From: Jaapia argillacea MUCL 33604
Lineage: Eukaryota > Basidiomycota > Agaricomycetes > Jaapiales > Jaapiaceae
Direction of reading: 5' to 3'
NCBI GenBank assembly: GCA_000697665.1
Contig: KL197748.1
Coordinates: 111,386 to 175,385, forward strand
Length of the DNA: 64,000 nucleotides
How positions within the stretch are numbered: the stretch's first letter is position 1; each line of letters opens with the position of its first letter. Positions 45,170 through 56,111 of the stretch are shown here, piece by piece. Under the pieces are notes generated by a model. The model ran no database searches. It was not told the origin of the DNA and saw nothing but the letters and a program-made list of their open reading frames with translations. A program made the position numbers and the translations under genes.

Positions 45170-46679
45170 TCAAACGGATGGAGGAGTGGATGATGATGAT
45201 GATGCCTGGGTAGACGAGCCCGAAGCGGAAGGGGGAGTGGTAGGAGGTCGTGCGCCTGATTTCCTGGCCGCTGCCCTCGTCCTCTGTTTCTCTGCTCTCC
45301 TCTTCCTCTTCCAGGCTATCGATTCCTCATCGATTAGGTTCTCCTGTCCGTCCTCATCGACCGAGATAGCATCACTCACATCAGGATCGCCCATTTCTAC
45401 ATCCTCCTCATCCAATTCCTTTCCCTTTCCTTTTCCGGTAACCACATCATCACTGATTGAATTAACCTTCGCCTTCTTCTTCTTATTCTTCTTCTTTTTC
45501 CTTTTCTGTCCAACTTCCTGAACAGCCACCCCCGCATCATCCTCCTCGACCTTCCTCTTCTTCGACAAGCCAGCCGCCTTCCTCTCCTCCTTCTCCCCCT
45601 GCCACTTTGCCTCTCTATCCTCCTTCTTGATATAATGCTTCAATAACCGTCCTTTGTAATCCCTCAAGAGTGCCATCTTGGGCGAAACACATGGAGCCGG
45701 AGTAGTAGGAGTGGGTGTTGGAGCAGGAGGGGGTCGGCGATGGAGTGTGGGGACTTGAGAGACGTCGATAATGTCAGAGAGGATGGGGGTGGGGCCGTGG
45801 ATGTGTACTTTAGCAGTAGCCACGTCGAGAGTAGAGAATTTGCTGGGGAAATCGAGTCAATTGTAAATTTCCGCCCAGTTAAGATAGGATGCTGGAAGGA
45901 CAAGACCATCTGCAGTGACTTCCCTCAATCTGAGCATGCCGTCGAACTTGACAAAGCCCTTGATCATTACGGGGTGGAAGACAAGCGAGAAGTTATCCCG
46001 AGCGTGGACAGTAACGAACTGAGATCTGGAAGCATAGTACTCCTCCTCGGTAGGAGGGGCCATAATTAGCCAGAGGGCAAGGGTATCGAAATTAGGGAGG
46101 GGGGAACGAATATCCCCTTCCCCCGAACTTATTAACACCTCCGAATCAATTGAAACCAACCCCAGAAATATTTGGGGGTCAGTATTCGGGGGGGTACCCT
46201 TCCCAATAGGTAGATCCCAAATTTTGTCGATCCCTAAGACCTCAAAATAAACGTCCAAGGCCTTCAGGCTGTTGACTCAGGAGTATGGCATCCAGGAGAC
46301 ATCTCCAGACTTCCAGAGAACCTCAAAAATCACTTCGGACTTCAATCCAGCATGAGATAAAATCTTATCAGCAGCCCACTCAACTGATTGAGCCTCCAGA
46401 TTAATTATCTGAGCATCTAATCACCCAGGAAACAGTCGATCGTCGTTGGGATGAAAAACTTGGAGGAGGGACGCGTGGAAAACGTCGTGAACTCCTCTTT
46501 GTTTCAGATCTGAGGACAAATCGATCTTGTACGAATTATTCCTGAAGTCCTTAGTGATCCTATAGGGACCAATCCACTTAGGTACTAATTTCCTAGCTAG
46601 CCCCTTTGGGTAGGAAATATTCTTAGTGGACAAATAAACGAAGTCCTGCTCCTGGAAGGGAGAGGGCCATCACTTTCTA
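45170..46679 (-). pseudogene. Ty3-3 Pol C-terminus: chromodomain-like part and Lys-rich tail
   Basis: It continues the integrase frame. A GPY-like module (PKWIGPYRITKDFRNNSYKI, VHDVFHASLLQVFHPND) is followed by a chromo-like segment (EVLWKSGDVSWMPYS). About 150 residues that I do not recognise come next (LVSIDSEVLISS, MAPPTEEEYYASRSQF). A strongly basic end follows (KKRKVEEDD, GQKRKKKKNKKKKAK), which looks like nuclear localisation signals. TGA at 46670, 46421, 46277 and 45857 interrupt; TGA 45170 may be the true end or another lost CGA, since the frame stays open towards the LTR. Confidence 0.75.
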
Positions 46680-48130
46680 TTAGCTCCCTGAGTCTGCTTA
46701 ACCCAGGCAGAGATAATACTATCATGTGCACCCATAATTGCCAGCTTCATTCACTGGGCAAAAGTATGGATGCCAGGGTATTCAGCGGGACCAGGATCCT
46801 GCCAGTCAATTGCTCTATGCATGCGTCCCATATTTAGAAAGAACGGGGCATAGCCAGTAGAAGCCGATCGAGCCAAATTAATGGCAAACTCGATTGAGGG
46901 AAGTCGAGTAACCCAATCGGTCTGTTTGGGTCCGATGTTTTGCCAACACATCTGTCCCATGACCATAATAGATCGCTCAGTGGATCCATCGGTCTCGGGG
47001 TGATGTGCACTCGACATCCTGAGATCGACTTTAGTTAATTCATTGAGCCTTTCCCAGAAGGTGCTGGTAAATAGCACATCCCTGTTGCTGATAATAGCGG
47101 AGGGGAGGCCATGATGCCTGAACACTTCCGAGTAGAATAATTCCGCCACCTCTCAGGCCTTGTAATTGTCACAGCTGGGGATAAGGTGGACCATTGCAGT
47201 GAATAAATCAATAACCACCGTGATGGTATCGAAGGTTCCATCCTGGTTTGACAACTCAGGGAACAGTCCAATGAAATCTATTCCTATAACCTCCCAAGGT
47301 CTAGTAGGAACCTTGGGTGAGTTAAGCAGGCCGTAAGGCCGTTGGTGGCTAGGCTTACTTGTGGCACAAGTTGGGCACGATTCACAATAAGCCTTCACGT
47401 AAGACACCATGCTCTTCCACCACACATGATCCCTTAAAAAATCAAGGGTCTTGATCGCACCCAAATGTGCTAACAAGGTGTGGGCCTGATGTATGACAAT
47501 TTCCCTAGCCTTGTGGCTGTTTACCATTAAGTCGGGAATGCACAAAAGCGTCTGATCGGGTAACTGCATGTGTACAAGCCCGTCAGCCACACTGAAGTTT
47601 TTGTAATGCAAGGGATCCGCCAGTATAATCTTGAAAAATGGGTCTTCACCATATCGACCCCATATCTCAGAGATTAGATCAATGCCATTGATCGACGTCA
47701 CCAGACTAACAAGTCCTGAATCCGCGTCGAATATCTTATCAGCCTTTGGCGCGGCTTCTAAAATTCCCACGATTTCATTTTGGACTTCGGTGATATGATC
47801 GGCTAACTGATCTGCATCTCGCGTGTCTTTAACCTTCGTCAGCTTTGACTTCGCGGCTTCAGACTCTGTGCTTTTGGGTTGTACCCTCGCGCCCTCCTGT
47901 GCATCTTTTGGGGTAACCCGCAGATGCACACGCTTTATACGCTTGGCAAACTCCTTGGCAGTCTCTGGGTGACCCGATTCGGGGGGCAATACTGGTGCAA
48001 CCGCCATAGCCTCCACCCCTACTACGAGAGGGATTGAAATCCTCGCGCCCTCCAGACCTGAGTTAAGGTCCTCATCATGGTAAGTATATTCACTCCTCGA
48101 TCTAACAGTGCCTGGGGCATTGTTTGTATA
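46680..48130 (-). pseudogene. Ty3-3 integrase, zinc domain and catalytic core
   Basis: The HHCC domain (HQAHTLLAHLG to CPTCATSK) and core Asp in GIDFIG, Asp in ISNRD and Glu in DGSTER are all present. TGA at 47153 (KA-x-EVAELFYSEVFRHHG) and 46751 (TFAQ-x-MK) break the frame. A spacer of about 200 residues with many Glu/Lys separates it from RNase H. Confidence 0.9.
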
Positions 48131-50949
48131 GGTCCTCGACAGAGCGTCCGCCAGGACATTCTCGGTCCCGGGGACATACTTCACAGTAAAATCAAACTCG
48201 GCGATCTTCTCAAGCCAACGAACCTGCCGTCCCAAGAGTTTTGGCTGGGTCATCAGGTGAGTAAGCCCCTTGTGATCCGTCAACCAGGTGAATGAAGCCC
48301 CCTGGAGTATGTCACGATGCCGCAGCATCACTTCTACTCCAGCGAGCATTTCGATCTCATGCACTGGATAATTAAACTGAGTGGTATTCAGCTTAGCAGA
48401 GTAAAAAGCCGCCACTCAAGCGGTTTTAAAATCATTCCCCTGGCTCACCACCCGGGACAACCCCCCATGTGACCTGTCAGTGATGAGCCAAATAGGATCA
48501 GCCTCAGGTGAGTAATCCAAAGGTTTCCGGCAGTGTTCCCGATGCACATGGACTAACGATTTAACTTCCTCGAAAGCCCTCTGCTCAGTAGGTCCCCATC
48601 GGAACGACGAAGCATCCCCCATCAGAGCTGACAGGGTACCCATAGGGATCCGCATGGAAGGTAAGTCCTCCGCCAAATACCCTACTGATCTGAGGAAACC
48701 TCGCAAGAGGTCCCGGTTCATTGGGGTTTTCCATGCTAACACATTGTCGACCTTATTAGGGTCCATACGGATCCCCTCATCATCGACAATTCGGCCCAAG
48801 ATCTTTAGTTCCTTGCAGAGGAAGTGGATCTTCGAGGAACCAAGGTACAGTTTCTCTTTCTTAAATATGTCTATAATAATATGTATTGCCTGGACATGCT
48901 CCTCAAGCGTGTCCGTGTAGACAATAATATCATCTAAATAAATGTCCATAAATACAGCCAGATGGGGTGCAAATATATGGTTCATTAAGGATTGGAAGGT
49001 AGCAGGGGCATTGCAATCCCCTTGCTGCACAACCAAGGAAACCATATTTCCATCCGGTGTCGTCATAGCCGTCCGATCAACATGTTCAGGGACAATATGA
49101 ACCTGCTCGTAAGCGTCTTTTTGATTGAGGATTGATTGGTACTTCTTCCGCGCGACGCACTGAAGTATGCCTTCTATATCAGGAAGCGGGGTAGTAAGCT
49201 TCTCGGTATTGGCATTCCTCTCCCTCAAATTGACTGTTATACGTAGCTGGGGTGGTATACCCTTCACTCCAGTCCTGGGCTTCGTCAATAGAAGCATAGG
49301 GCTCGCATTATGGGCATTTGATACCTCCCACTGACCACTATGAAGGTAAGAGTCCCGCTTCTCAATCCAATTAGCCCTATGGGCATCCAGACATTTAGCA
49401 GGCCTCCAATGGTAAGTAGTGTTCTTGTTTTTCAACGGGATCTCATGGTTAATATCCCTGAATGGTGGGAGGGGGGCCTCCTTACCATCCAGGCACACCA
49501 GAAGGGCATACTGCATCAAATCCTTCCGGACTTGATCCAGTGACTCATGGTAAATATCCACCGCCCTCAATTCCAGGACTCTGATGGACATCCCCTTCAG
49601 AGGTAAAGGTGAGTTACTACCCACTATCACACTTGGGGGATTTAATCCTATTGAGACCTTGAACTGAAATAGGAATGGCGTCCCCAGAATCAAATCATAA
49701 TTCTGGATGTTCACCACATCAAAATATCGCTTGCAATTAATTCCCTGGTACCCGAACTTGGCTGTGGCACCCCAGTTGACCTTCGTCCTGGAGCCCTGTA
49801 CAGCCAATTGAACTGGTAAGGGTTTCTCTAGCTCAATTTTGCGAATCTTTAATTGATCCACCAAATGAGTAGCCATAAAATCTGTTAGCGATCCCAAATC
49901 CAGCAAGGCATGTGCTGGAGACCCCTCAATCCGTACTACGACGATGAGGGGACTCGGGATTGCCCTACGAAAATCCTGAGTCGATGAGGAGTTTCGTTCC
50001 AGAGCCTTGTAGGAGGTAGGCTTGATATTAACCGAATTTAACTCAACTACTGACTCAACTGGACGATGTCCTCGAATATTAGGTCTCTTCCGCTTCCTGG
50101 AGGGACGAGCGGATTCCCCAACCAGAGGTAATTCCTCCTCAGGGTAGAATAATGCATTGATATGCATAGACCCTTCCCAATTCGTGGGAAGTCTCTGGGT
50201 TTCCGAATAGTAAGTGTTTAACCACCCCACTATGTCATATTTCGGGCGACGAGTTATTTCCAGGGGAAGGGGAATAACCTGATCCTGGAATCTGTCCTGT
50301 ACCACAAACTGACCATTTTCTATGTGGCAGCGGAACTGATCGTACTCTTGGTGACCCCACCAAGAGTATGGATCCCCGACATAAGGTGCATGCTTTTGTA
50401 GTAGCATCTCCACCCGGTCTTGAACAGGGGTCCCCATAACGCTGTCCCTCAGGAAGCGATTATCGGAGGGACCAATCCATCTACCCGTCTTCCTGTACTC
50501 CCCTGTCCTACGCTCCCCGTACCAGGTAGCGAGGGGGAAATCTGGATTAAGTAGTAATTCTTCCTTAATTATTGTATCCATATGATTGGTAGTATCAATA
50601 ATGCAGAAAGCATTCCCCGGAAAGACTCTATAGACTAAGAATCGATCTGGGGACTCCATTTCACCAGGAAACCTAACCCCATTCCCCTCATCTCCTGGGT
50701 AGGGAGATTCGCGAGAGAGAATATGGGCGGCTCTGACAGCTAATGGTTCGCCTATGGGCACAGGAGTCAATTTCCGATCCTTCCAAGACTCTCTAGGCAC
50801 CAAATGTGAGTAGGCATATCTAGAATTCTTAACCCACTCATTCTCCAGGACGTGTACAGCATTTAATTCAACCTCATTGATGGTTGCAGTAGAGTCTGCA
50901 AGAATCTGAAGATCCTCCACAATTTCCACATTGTAGCTAGACAGTCCAG
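48131..50949 (-). pseudogene. Ty3-3 protease, reverse transcriptase and RNase H
   Basis: The protease has its Asp, but the triad reads DLG instead of DSG (49892-49900 on the plus strand), a TCG to TTG change at a CpG. Reverse transcriptase has YLDD (about 48935-48946), FQSLMNHIF and a shortened DRTAMTTPDG region. RNase H has TDHKGL and ADALSRTY, but its first block is altered (LITDRSHGG). TGA 48416 precedes VAAFYSAKL. About 330 residues between the zinc knuckle and the protease (about 49960-50949) show no known domain. Confidence 0.87.
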
Positions 50950-53329
50950 GAGGCTTATTAGGCCTTTCAGACTTCACATAATTATCCTGAGTGCAGTTGC
51001 AAGCCAAATGGCCCTTGTGTCTGCACTTGAAGCATTTCCCAGAGGCCATTAATTCCTTCTTCTCTTTGTCCAAGAGTGAAGGTTTACTAGCTGACGCACG
51101 AGAACCAGATTGATGGGATGAATTGCCCCCGTTAGCAGTCCTGTTACCGCTCCCCTGGTTCTGATGACACATGTTACTGGAATTGGCAGAATAGTTGCCT
51201 TTTCTGGAATGCTCATTACTGGGCTTTGCTCTATACGAACTCTGCCCGTTTCTGCCGCCCCCTGGCCCTCTAGGCTTGGGGTTCGACAGCCCAATATTAT
51301 TGTTATGACTTCTTCTGCCATGCTCGACAGATTCGGCCTGTTCAATAATTTCAGCCACCTCAACTACACGCTCCCAAGACGCCGTTTCAGGATTGAGGTA
51401 GGCTTTCCGTAATTGAGATTGGATATCGCGACGCAAGCCATTCCAAAGCTTATCAACTTGCTTGCTTTTCCCGATCGTACCAATTATCTCAAAGTAGACT
51501 AGTAGTTTATGGGCATATTCCCAGACTGAGGAAGATCCTTGATTACACCTCCTCAACTCAGTCCTTTGCATCTGCCTAAAATTCTTAGGGAAGCAATAAT
51601 CGAATAGTCCTTTGAAAAACTTCAAAAGGGACCATTCACTACTCAATCTTGACACCACAACAGTGTAATATTCGAGTGCAGTGCCGGATAGGAAATGAGA
51701 TACATATCTAACTTGCTTAGATTTCTCAATTTCCCCATCTGAGCAGTAGTCCCGGGAGTCGTGAACGAATTTCACATAGATCGTAGCATCAGCCACACCG
51801 TTATAGACAGTGGGCTCGCAAGGCTTAATCCTACTATGGGTCTTCTTCTTAGATTTGCACTTTTTACTGTGCTTCCAGGGTTTAGGATTGGAATAATCAG
51901 ATCCATCACTTGAATCGCTGGAATCCAACCCCGAAACCAACGAGTCGGTGGAGGGGGAGGAGTCCGAAGGCAAATCGCCCTGGTTTCGAGGGAATAACGA
52001 TCTCAATACAGATCGTTTGCGAGGGGGTTCCAGATTCTTACTTCTGGAAGGTCGCCCTCTGCTCGCTTTCCCCAGACGCTCCTTCCGCTTCTTAGGGCAG
52101 ATAGGTTCACTCTCAGATTGATTAATAAAATTATCCTCCTCCTCACTATTGCTAGGAGGGGGGACAGATTTAGCTGGAACTCGAGGACGCTTGGATTTCG
52201 GCTTCGAATGCTGAGGAACCGACGCAACGGATACAGCAGCTGCTTTATTGGCAGATGAGTTACCATTCATGGAAGGCTTCTTATCAAAGTCAGATTTCCC
52301 ACCTGACGTGTGATGGTTCCTCAGTAATTGGGCCAATCTAGCACTACAAGTGTTCGCCTCATCCAGTTCTTTCTGGAGTTCAATAGATACTGGGTCAAAC
52401 CAAAATCCCTGAGTGTTTTGTCGCGCAGGAGACGAGCGATCTGCGGCAGATCCTCGCTCTGGTTCGTCCTCCAAAGTAAATTCAAATTTCCGATTAGCCT
52501 CTCCCCTGAGAGACTTAATCAGTTTCCAATTGGCCATGGCGACTTTCTGCACATCGATGTCCAAATCACTTTCACTGAGATCGGTGTTTCCCCAGTTACG
52601 GGGGTCAGGACCTTTATTCTTTCCAGAAGGTCCCTCCCCTCTAGAGGAGGCAGTCTCAGCCCTGTTATCAGGCATTCACATTTTCTGGGCCTTACGCTGT
52701 TTCATGCAACTCAATTCCTCCTTACTCAAATGAGCATTAGCCTCGGCCATCGCTTGTTTTTGGTAATTGACAGGAGGAGCGGGAGGCTTCTCGACCTTTT
52801 TCCCTTTTTGGGTAAGGTCATTATTCATTTCATTTCCTGAGGAAGCCTTCCTGGCTCTTATCAAAGAGTCGAGTGATTTGGCCTTCCGGGCCTTTCGTTT
52901 GATGGGTGTCCATCTGTGATCGTCATCACAGGCCCTCTCAAATTCACTCATGGGCTCGGTGCCCACTGATCCCTCAGCAATAATAGATAAATCATTATTT
53001 TTATTATTACTATTGAGAATTACAATAGCGCCATCATCCTGAGGAGGGATGATGGCGGCTACTCTATCCAACCTGCGGGAAGCAGGAGGATTCACACCCT
53101 CCGTTACTACCTCAGTGAATGAACGCCAAGGGCTCATGGTAGGCTCAGAGCGTAAGCTCTCGTGGTTGGAATGACCACCTTCGGGGGTAGGTGCCCAGAC
53201 ACCATGCGTGTCTACAGCAGAAGTGAGGGACTTACTTCTAACCTGTGTTACACAGGAACGTGTATTGAGTGCAACGGGGGCGGTAGTACGAGTGGTGGTG
53301 CGAGCTGGGGGGTGGGTGCTCTTAGACAT
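50950..53329 (-). pseudogene. gag: Ty3-3 Gag with zinc knuckle
   Basis: It starts at ATG 53327-53329 (MSKSTHPPARTTTR), 105 bp after the 5' LTR. A Ser/Lys-rich N-terminal region with NLS-like basic runs is followed by the Gag core (KFVHDSRDYCSDGEIEKSKQ, FFKGLFDYCFPKNFRQMQRT, WNGLRRDIQSQLRKAYLNP). The knuckle CFKCRHKGHLACNC sits at about 50993-51034. One TGA (52676) lies between residues KM and MPD. The start resembles that of Ty3-1 Gag, and both elements use one frame for Gag-Pol. Confidence 0.88.
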
Positions 53330-53434
53330 CGCGGTTGCCGAGGTTGATCAGACCAAAGACAATTCCAGAGATGCATGAGAGTGAAGAAGCAGAGATTAAA
53401 TCAAAAGCAGAGAATTCAGATAGGGTTCAAAATA

Positions 53435-53762
53435 TGTCGTGGCAAGGGAATAACCTGGGCACGCGACACTAGCCAGAATAGGTAGTCTTCACATGAATGA
53501 AAGAACCAGTGTAAGCTCTCTCTGTTCACGGTAGACTAAGGAACTTGAGTATACAACACAGTATGTACTTTATACACATAGCATAGGGTTGTGGGCATAG
53601 ATGAAGGAGCCCCGCATGGTCTGTAAGGCATAAGGAGCGACTGAATAGAGATATCGAGTAAAACGGTGTTTCAGCCACTTGAGACGGATTAGGAAGGTGC
53701 AGAGTCGGTAAGGAATGTGGGGTCGGGATGGGTTCTGGTAGGGACCAGACACGTTCGCGACA
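53435..53762 (-). repeat. Ty3-3 5' LTR
   Basis: 328 bp partner of 44682-45009, followed by the CTGTG duplication. Confidence 0.95.
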
Positions 53763-54230
53763 CTGTGATTGGGGTTAGGTTTCCCAGTACAAGTTGACCC
53801 AACGCCGCCACGGCAATCGTCTCACTCATTCGCCACCATCTCAATGTTTTGTTGGACATGAAAATACTTATCGATGCAACAGCCGACGATGATATTCTTC
53901 ACGCCAAGAAGACAATCGACGTCTGGGTGGAATCTCTCCCATCGTGCTGTCTCAAGTCTCGGTTGGTAAGAATCAGTTAGTTACTGAACGATTGCTTGGC
54001 TGGACGCTGCTTGACCATGATTTATATCCAACTCCACAAGAGATAGGATCGAAACGATACTATCGACTGAAAACCGCCAGTTGTTGTCTCCGACTTAGTT
54101 CCCACTGACGCCTCCCCGAGAGTATAGAGTACCTAGTTTTCCTGTCCCACTTCATACAATACAACAAGAAGCCTAACGTGTCCATTCGATAAGACAGAGT
54201 AGCAAGGAAGGTGAGGGACAGAGATCTCAA
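53763..54230. other. 3' flank of D2, duplicated from the D1 flank
   Basis: From about 53985 it repeats 37395-37670 in the same orientation with many differences. No gene is seen. Confidence 0.6.
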
Positions 54231-55515
54231 TCAAACTGGGACAGAGAGGTGAGCCAACTTTCTGGCACCTCTCTCAGTCAGCCCTTTCAACACTCCACAA
54301 ACTTCTTGCATCCCTGGTCGTGCACCTGGGTCCCTCGCTAAGCATCTATTGACCAACCCCCAAAGCTCATTGTCCATAGCCGTATCCAGTATCATGGGTG
54401 ATTCTGGTCGACTCGGCCTTTCACCTCTGTCAAGTGCAAGCCCCAGTATGGTATCGTCTTTGATATATGGGAATGGCGGCTGACCCATAAATATCTACAG
54501 CCGATGTGTCTTCCGGTTAGGCATAATTTTTGTTGGATGAACTGTGCGACATGCCTGGATGACAAGGCACCCAAAAGCGTACACATCACTTGCCATTGTA
54601 TATCTCGCCTCTGACAAGAGCTCAGGAGCAGTAAAGCGGATATACAGTCCTACTCCTGAAAGCACCCCCGCTTGACTTAGAAACGGGATGAGGCCACAGT
54701 ATGATAATTTGATGGTTCTGAGTTCATAGATAAGGACAGAATCCTGGGTGAGGAATCAACAGTGTCTTCCTGTTGATCATGGAGAATGGACTCACACTGC
54801 TGAGCCCTCCATGGACATCGTATGAGTGGTGGAGGTATGCCAAGGCACCTGCAACCTCATTCACCTGTAAACACGGCATGGGTATCAATGTCATCCCTAT
54901 ACCACGCCCAATCATGAGCTTTGAAAACTCCTTGCAAGCCAACAGTGGTCAGATTGGGGGTGGGAGGCAAGGTAGTCCATTATGCATCCGTTTTCAGGCC
55001 AGGGAGTGACCAGAAACAGTTCCCCTCCCTTGTCATAAGCATACTGCGGCGTCCCAACGATACCCAAATGAGAGAAATAAAAACTTTTGCAGAAAGACTG
55101 CAATGGTCGAATATTTTTCAAGTTGAGAACAGTCAGATAAACTGGATTATCTCACATTGAGAATGTTCTCCCTTTGGTGCGCACCAGGTAAAGTCAACAG
55201 GGCATGAGGTACCGTGACAGTGACATTCTGCTTGTCAGCCTTGCCCTTGTATACGTAACATAGAGGGCCCCGAATGGGACCCTCCGTGATCGAAATGTCG
55301 ATATCACCCTGCCTTGTCACATCAGAACTGAGTGGTGCATGAATGCCCTTTTCTCACCTGATCCTCGCCACCCAAGCGCCATTCGAAGTGACCAGTCCTT
55401 GCCTGCAGACTGGTTCCGATGGAAAGAGTACCCTGATAGATAATATTCAGCCCCTGTGAAAAATATCCGAGTGAATTGTCACATTAGCAAACCTTAAAAT
55501 CAAGATGGACTCCGC
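54231..55515 (-). pseudogene. Gene D2, C-terminal pseudokinase part (paralogue of D1)
   Basis: Exons can be read that match D1: GGVHLDFK at 55515, EGPIRGPLCYVYKGKADKQN, NGCIMDYLASHPQSDHCWL, VNEVAGALAYLHHSYDVHGGL, IRFTAPELLSEARYTMASDVYAFGCLVIQ (split over two reading blocks) and MGQPPFPYIKDDTI to NELWGLVNRCLARDPGARP. As in D1 the HRD Asp is missing (VHGGL). Exon boundaries match those of D1, but there is one additional exon in the N-lobe. The gene is separated from its N-terminal half by a 6.4-kb insertion in the intron before GGVHLDFK. Amino-acid divergence from D1 is large, so the duplication is old. Confidence 0.65.
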
Positions 55516-55542
55516 CTGAAATGGTTGTTAGCGTGATACAAA

Positions 55543-55552
55543 CAAAATATGA
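55543..55552. repeat. Left target-site duplication of the 6.4-kb element
   Basis: CAAAATATGA, repeated exactly at 61962-61971. Confidence 0.7.
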
Positions 55553-56111
55553 GAACATACGACTCGCGGGGAACCTTGCTATGTGGAGACTTCCCACGTA
55601 GCAAGTAGCAACTGAGGGTAGCGGATTGCTGGCGTCAAGGCTCGAGGGTTGGAGGGATAGCGCTTTGCTACAGCTCCAACGTATGGCTCATCACCATGCT
55701 TGGCGTTTCTGTAGAGAAACGCTACGGAATGATTCCAGGTGGTGTCTTGCTATGAGGGCGTTTGAGGATCAATCCGTGCCTACTTCAGTAGTCATGCAGT
55801 CACTTCGAAGTGCTTCTTTTCATTGTCGTAGTCAACACCATTGTTGGTTACTCTCGCCATCCTCCTCGCCCAGTGAACTCATTGTTGGCATTGTTTCTCT
55901 CTCCAGCTCGTCAGTCTCGCACTTGGGGCATGTAGTTTCTCATGACTTGCCAACAGAAAACCTTTTGTACAACTGGGTACCTGTTACACATGTTGACTCA
56001 GAACCACATATCTCCGTGACACGCAACATCCTCCCTGCTCTGGTCCTATAATACTGTGCGCTCTGCTGGCAACTGGGGACAGGTCATGTACATGATGTAC
56101 CTTGCCGTAGA
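55553..56111. other. Left end of the 6.4-kb element, non-coding
   Basis: It holds a near-perfect hairpin (CTTGCTATGTGG and CCACGTAGCAAG, about 55576-55604). A longer open frame at 55626-56051 lacks any family features. Confidence 0.45.

Larger units (their letters stand above)
44682..53762 (-). mobile_element. Ty3-3: full-length Ty3/gypsy chromodomain retrotransposon, lightly decayed
   Basis: Two 328-bp LTRs (44682-45009 and 53435-53762) are flanked by perfect CTGTG duplications (44677-44681 and 53763-53767). The element reads on the minus strand. One frame of 8160 nt (53329 to 45170) carries Gag, protease, reverse transcriptase, RNase H, integrase, a chromodomain-like part and a Lys-rich tail. 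Eight internal TGA are the only breaks. One 1419-codon stretch is uninterrupted. There is no ORF3: the 3' LTR follows within 160 bp of the last codons. Confidence 0.95.

Noticed and set aside
2830-53329. TGA could be a recoded sense codon (for example readthrough in the elements or a variant code).
   Set aside because: D1 and the Ty3-4 fragment read without internal TGA, and C1 has CGA where C2 has TGA. LTRs, which are not translated, show the same CpG changes. Mutation explains all of it.
55626-56051. 141-codon frame at the left end of the 6.4-kb element.
   Set aside because: No recognisable domain or splice context; probably chance.
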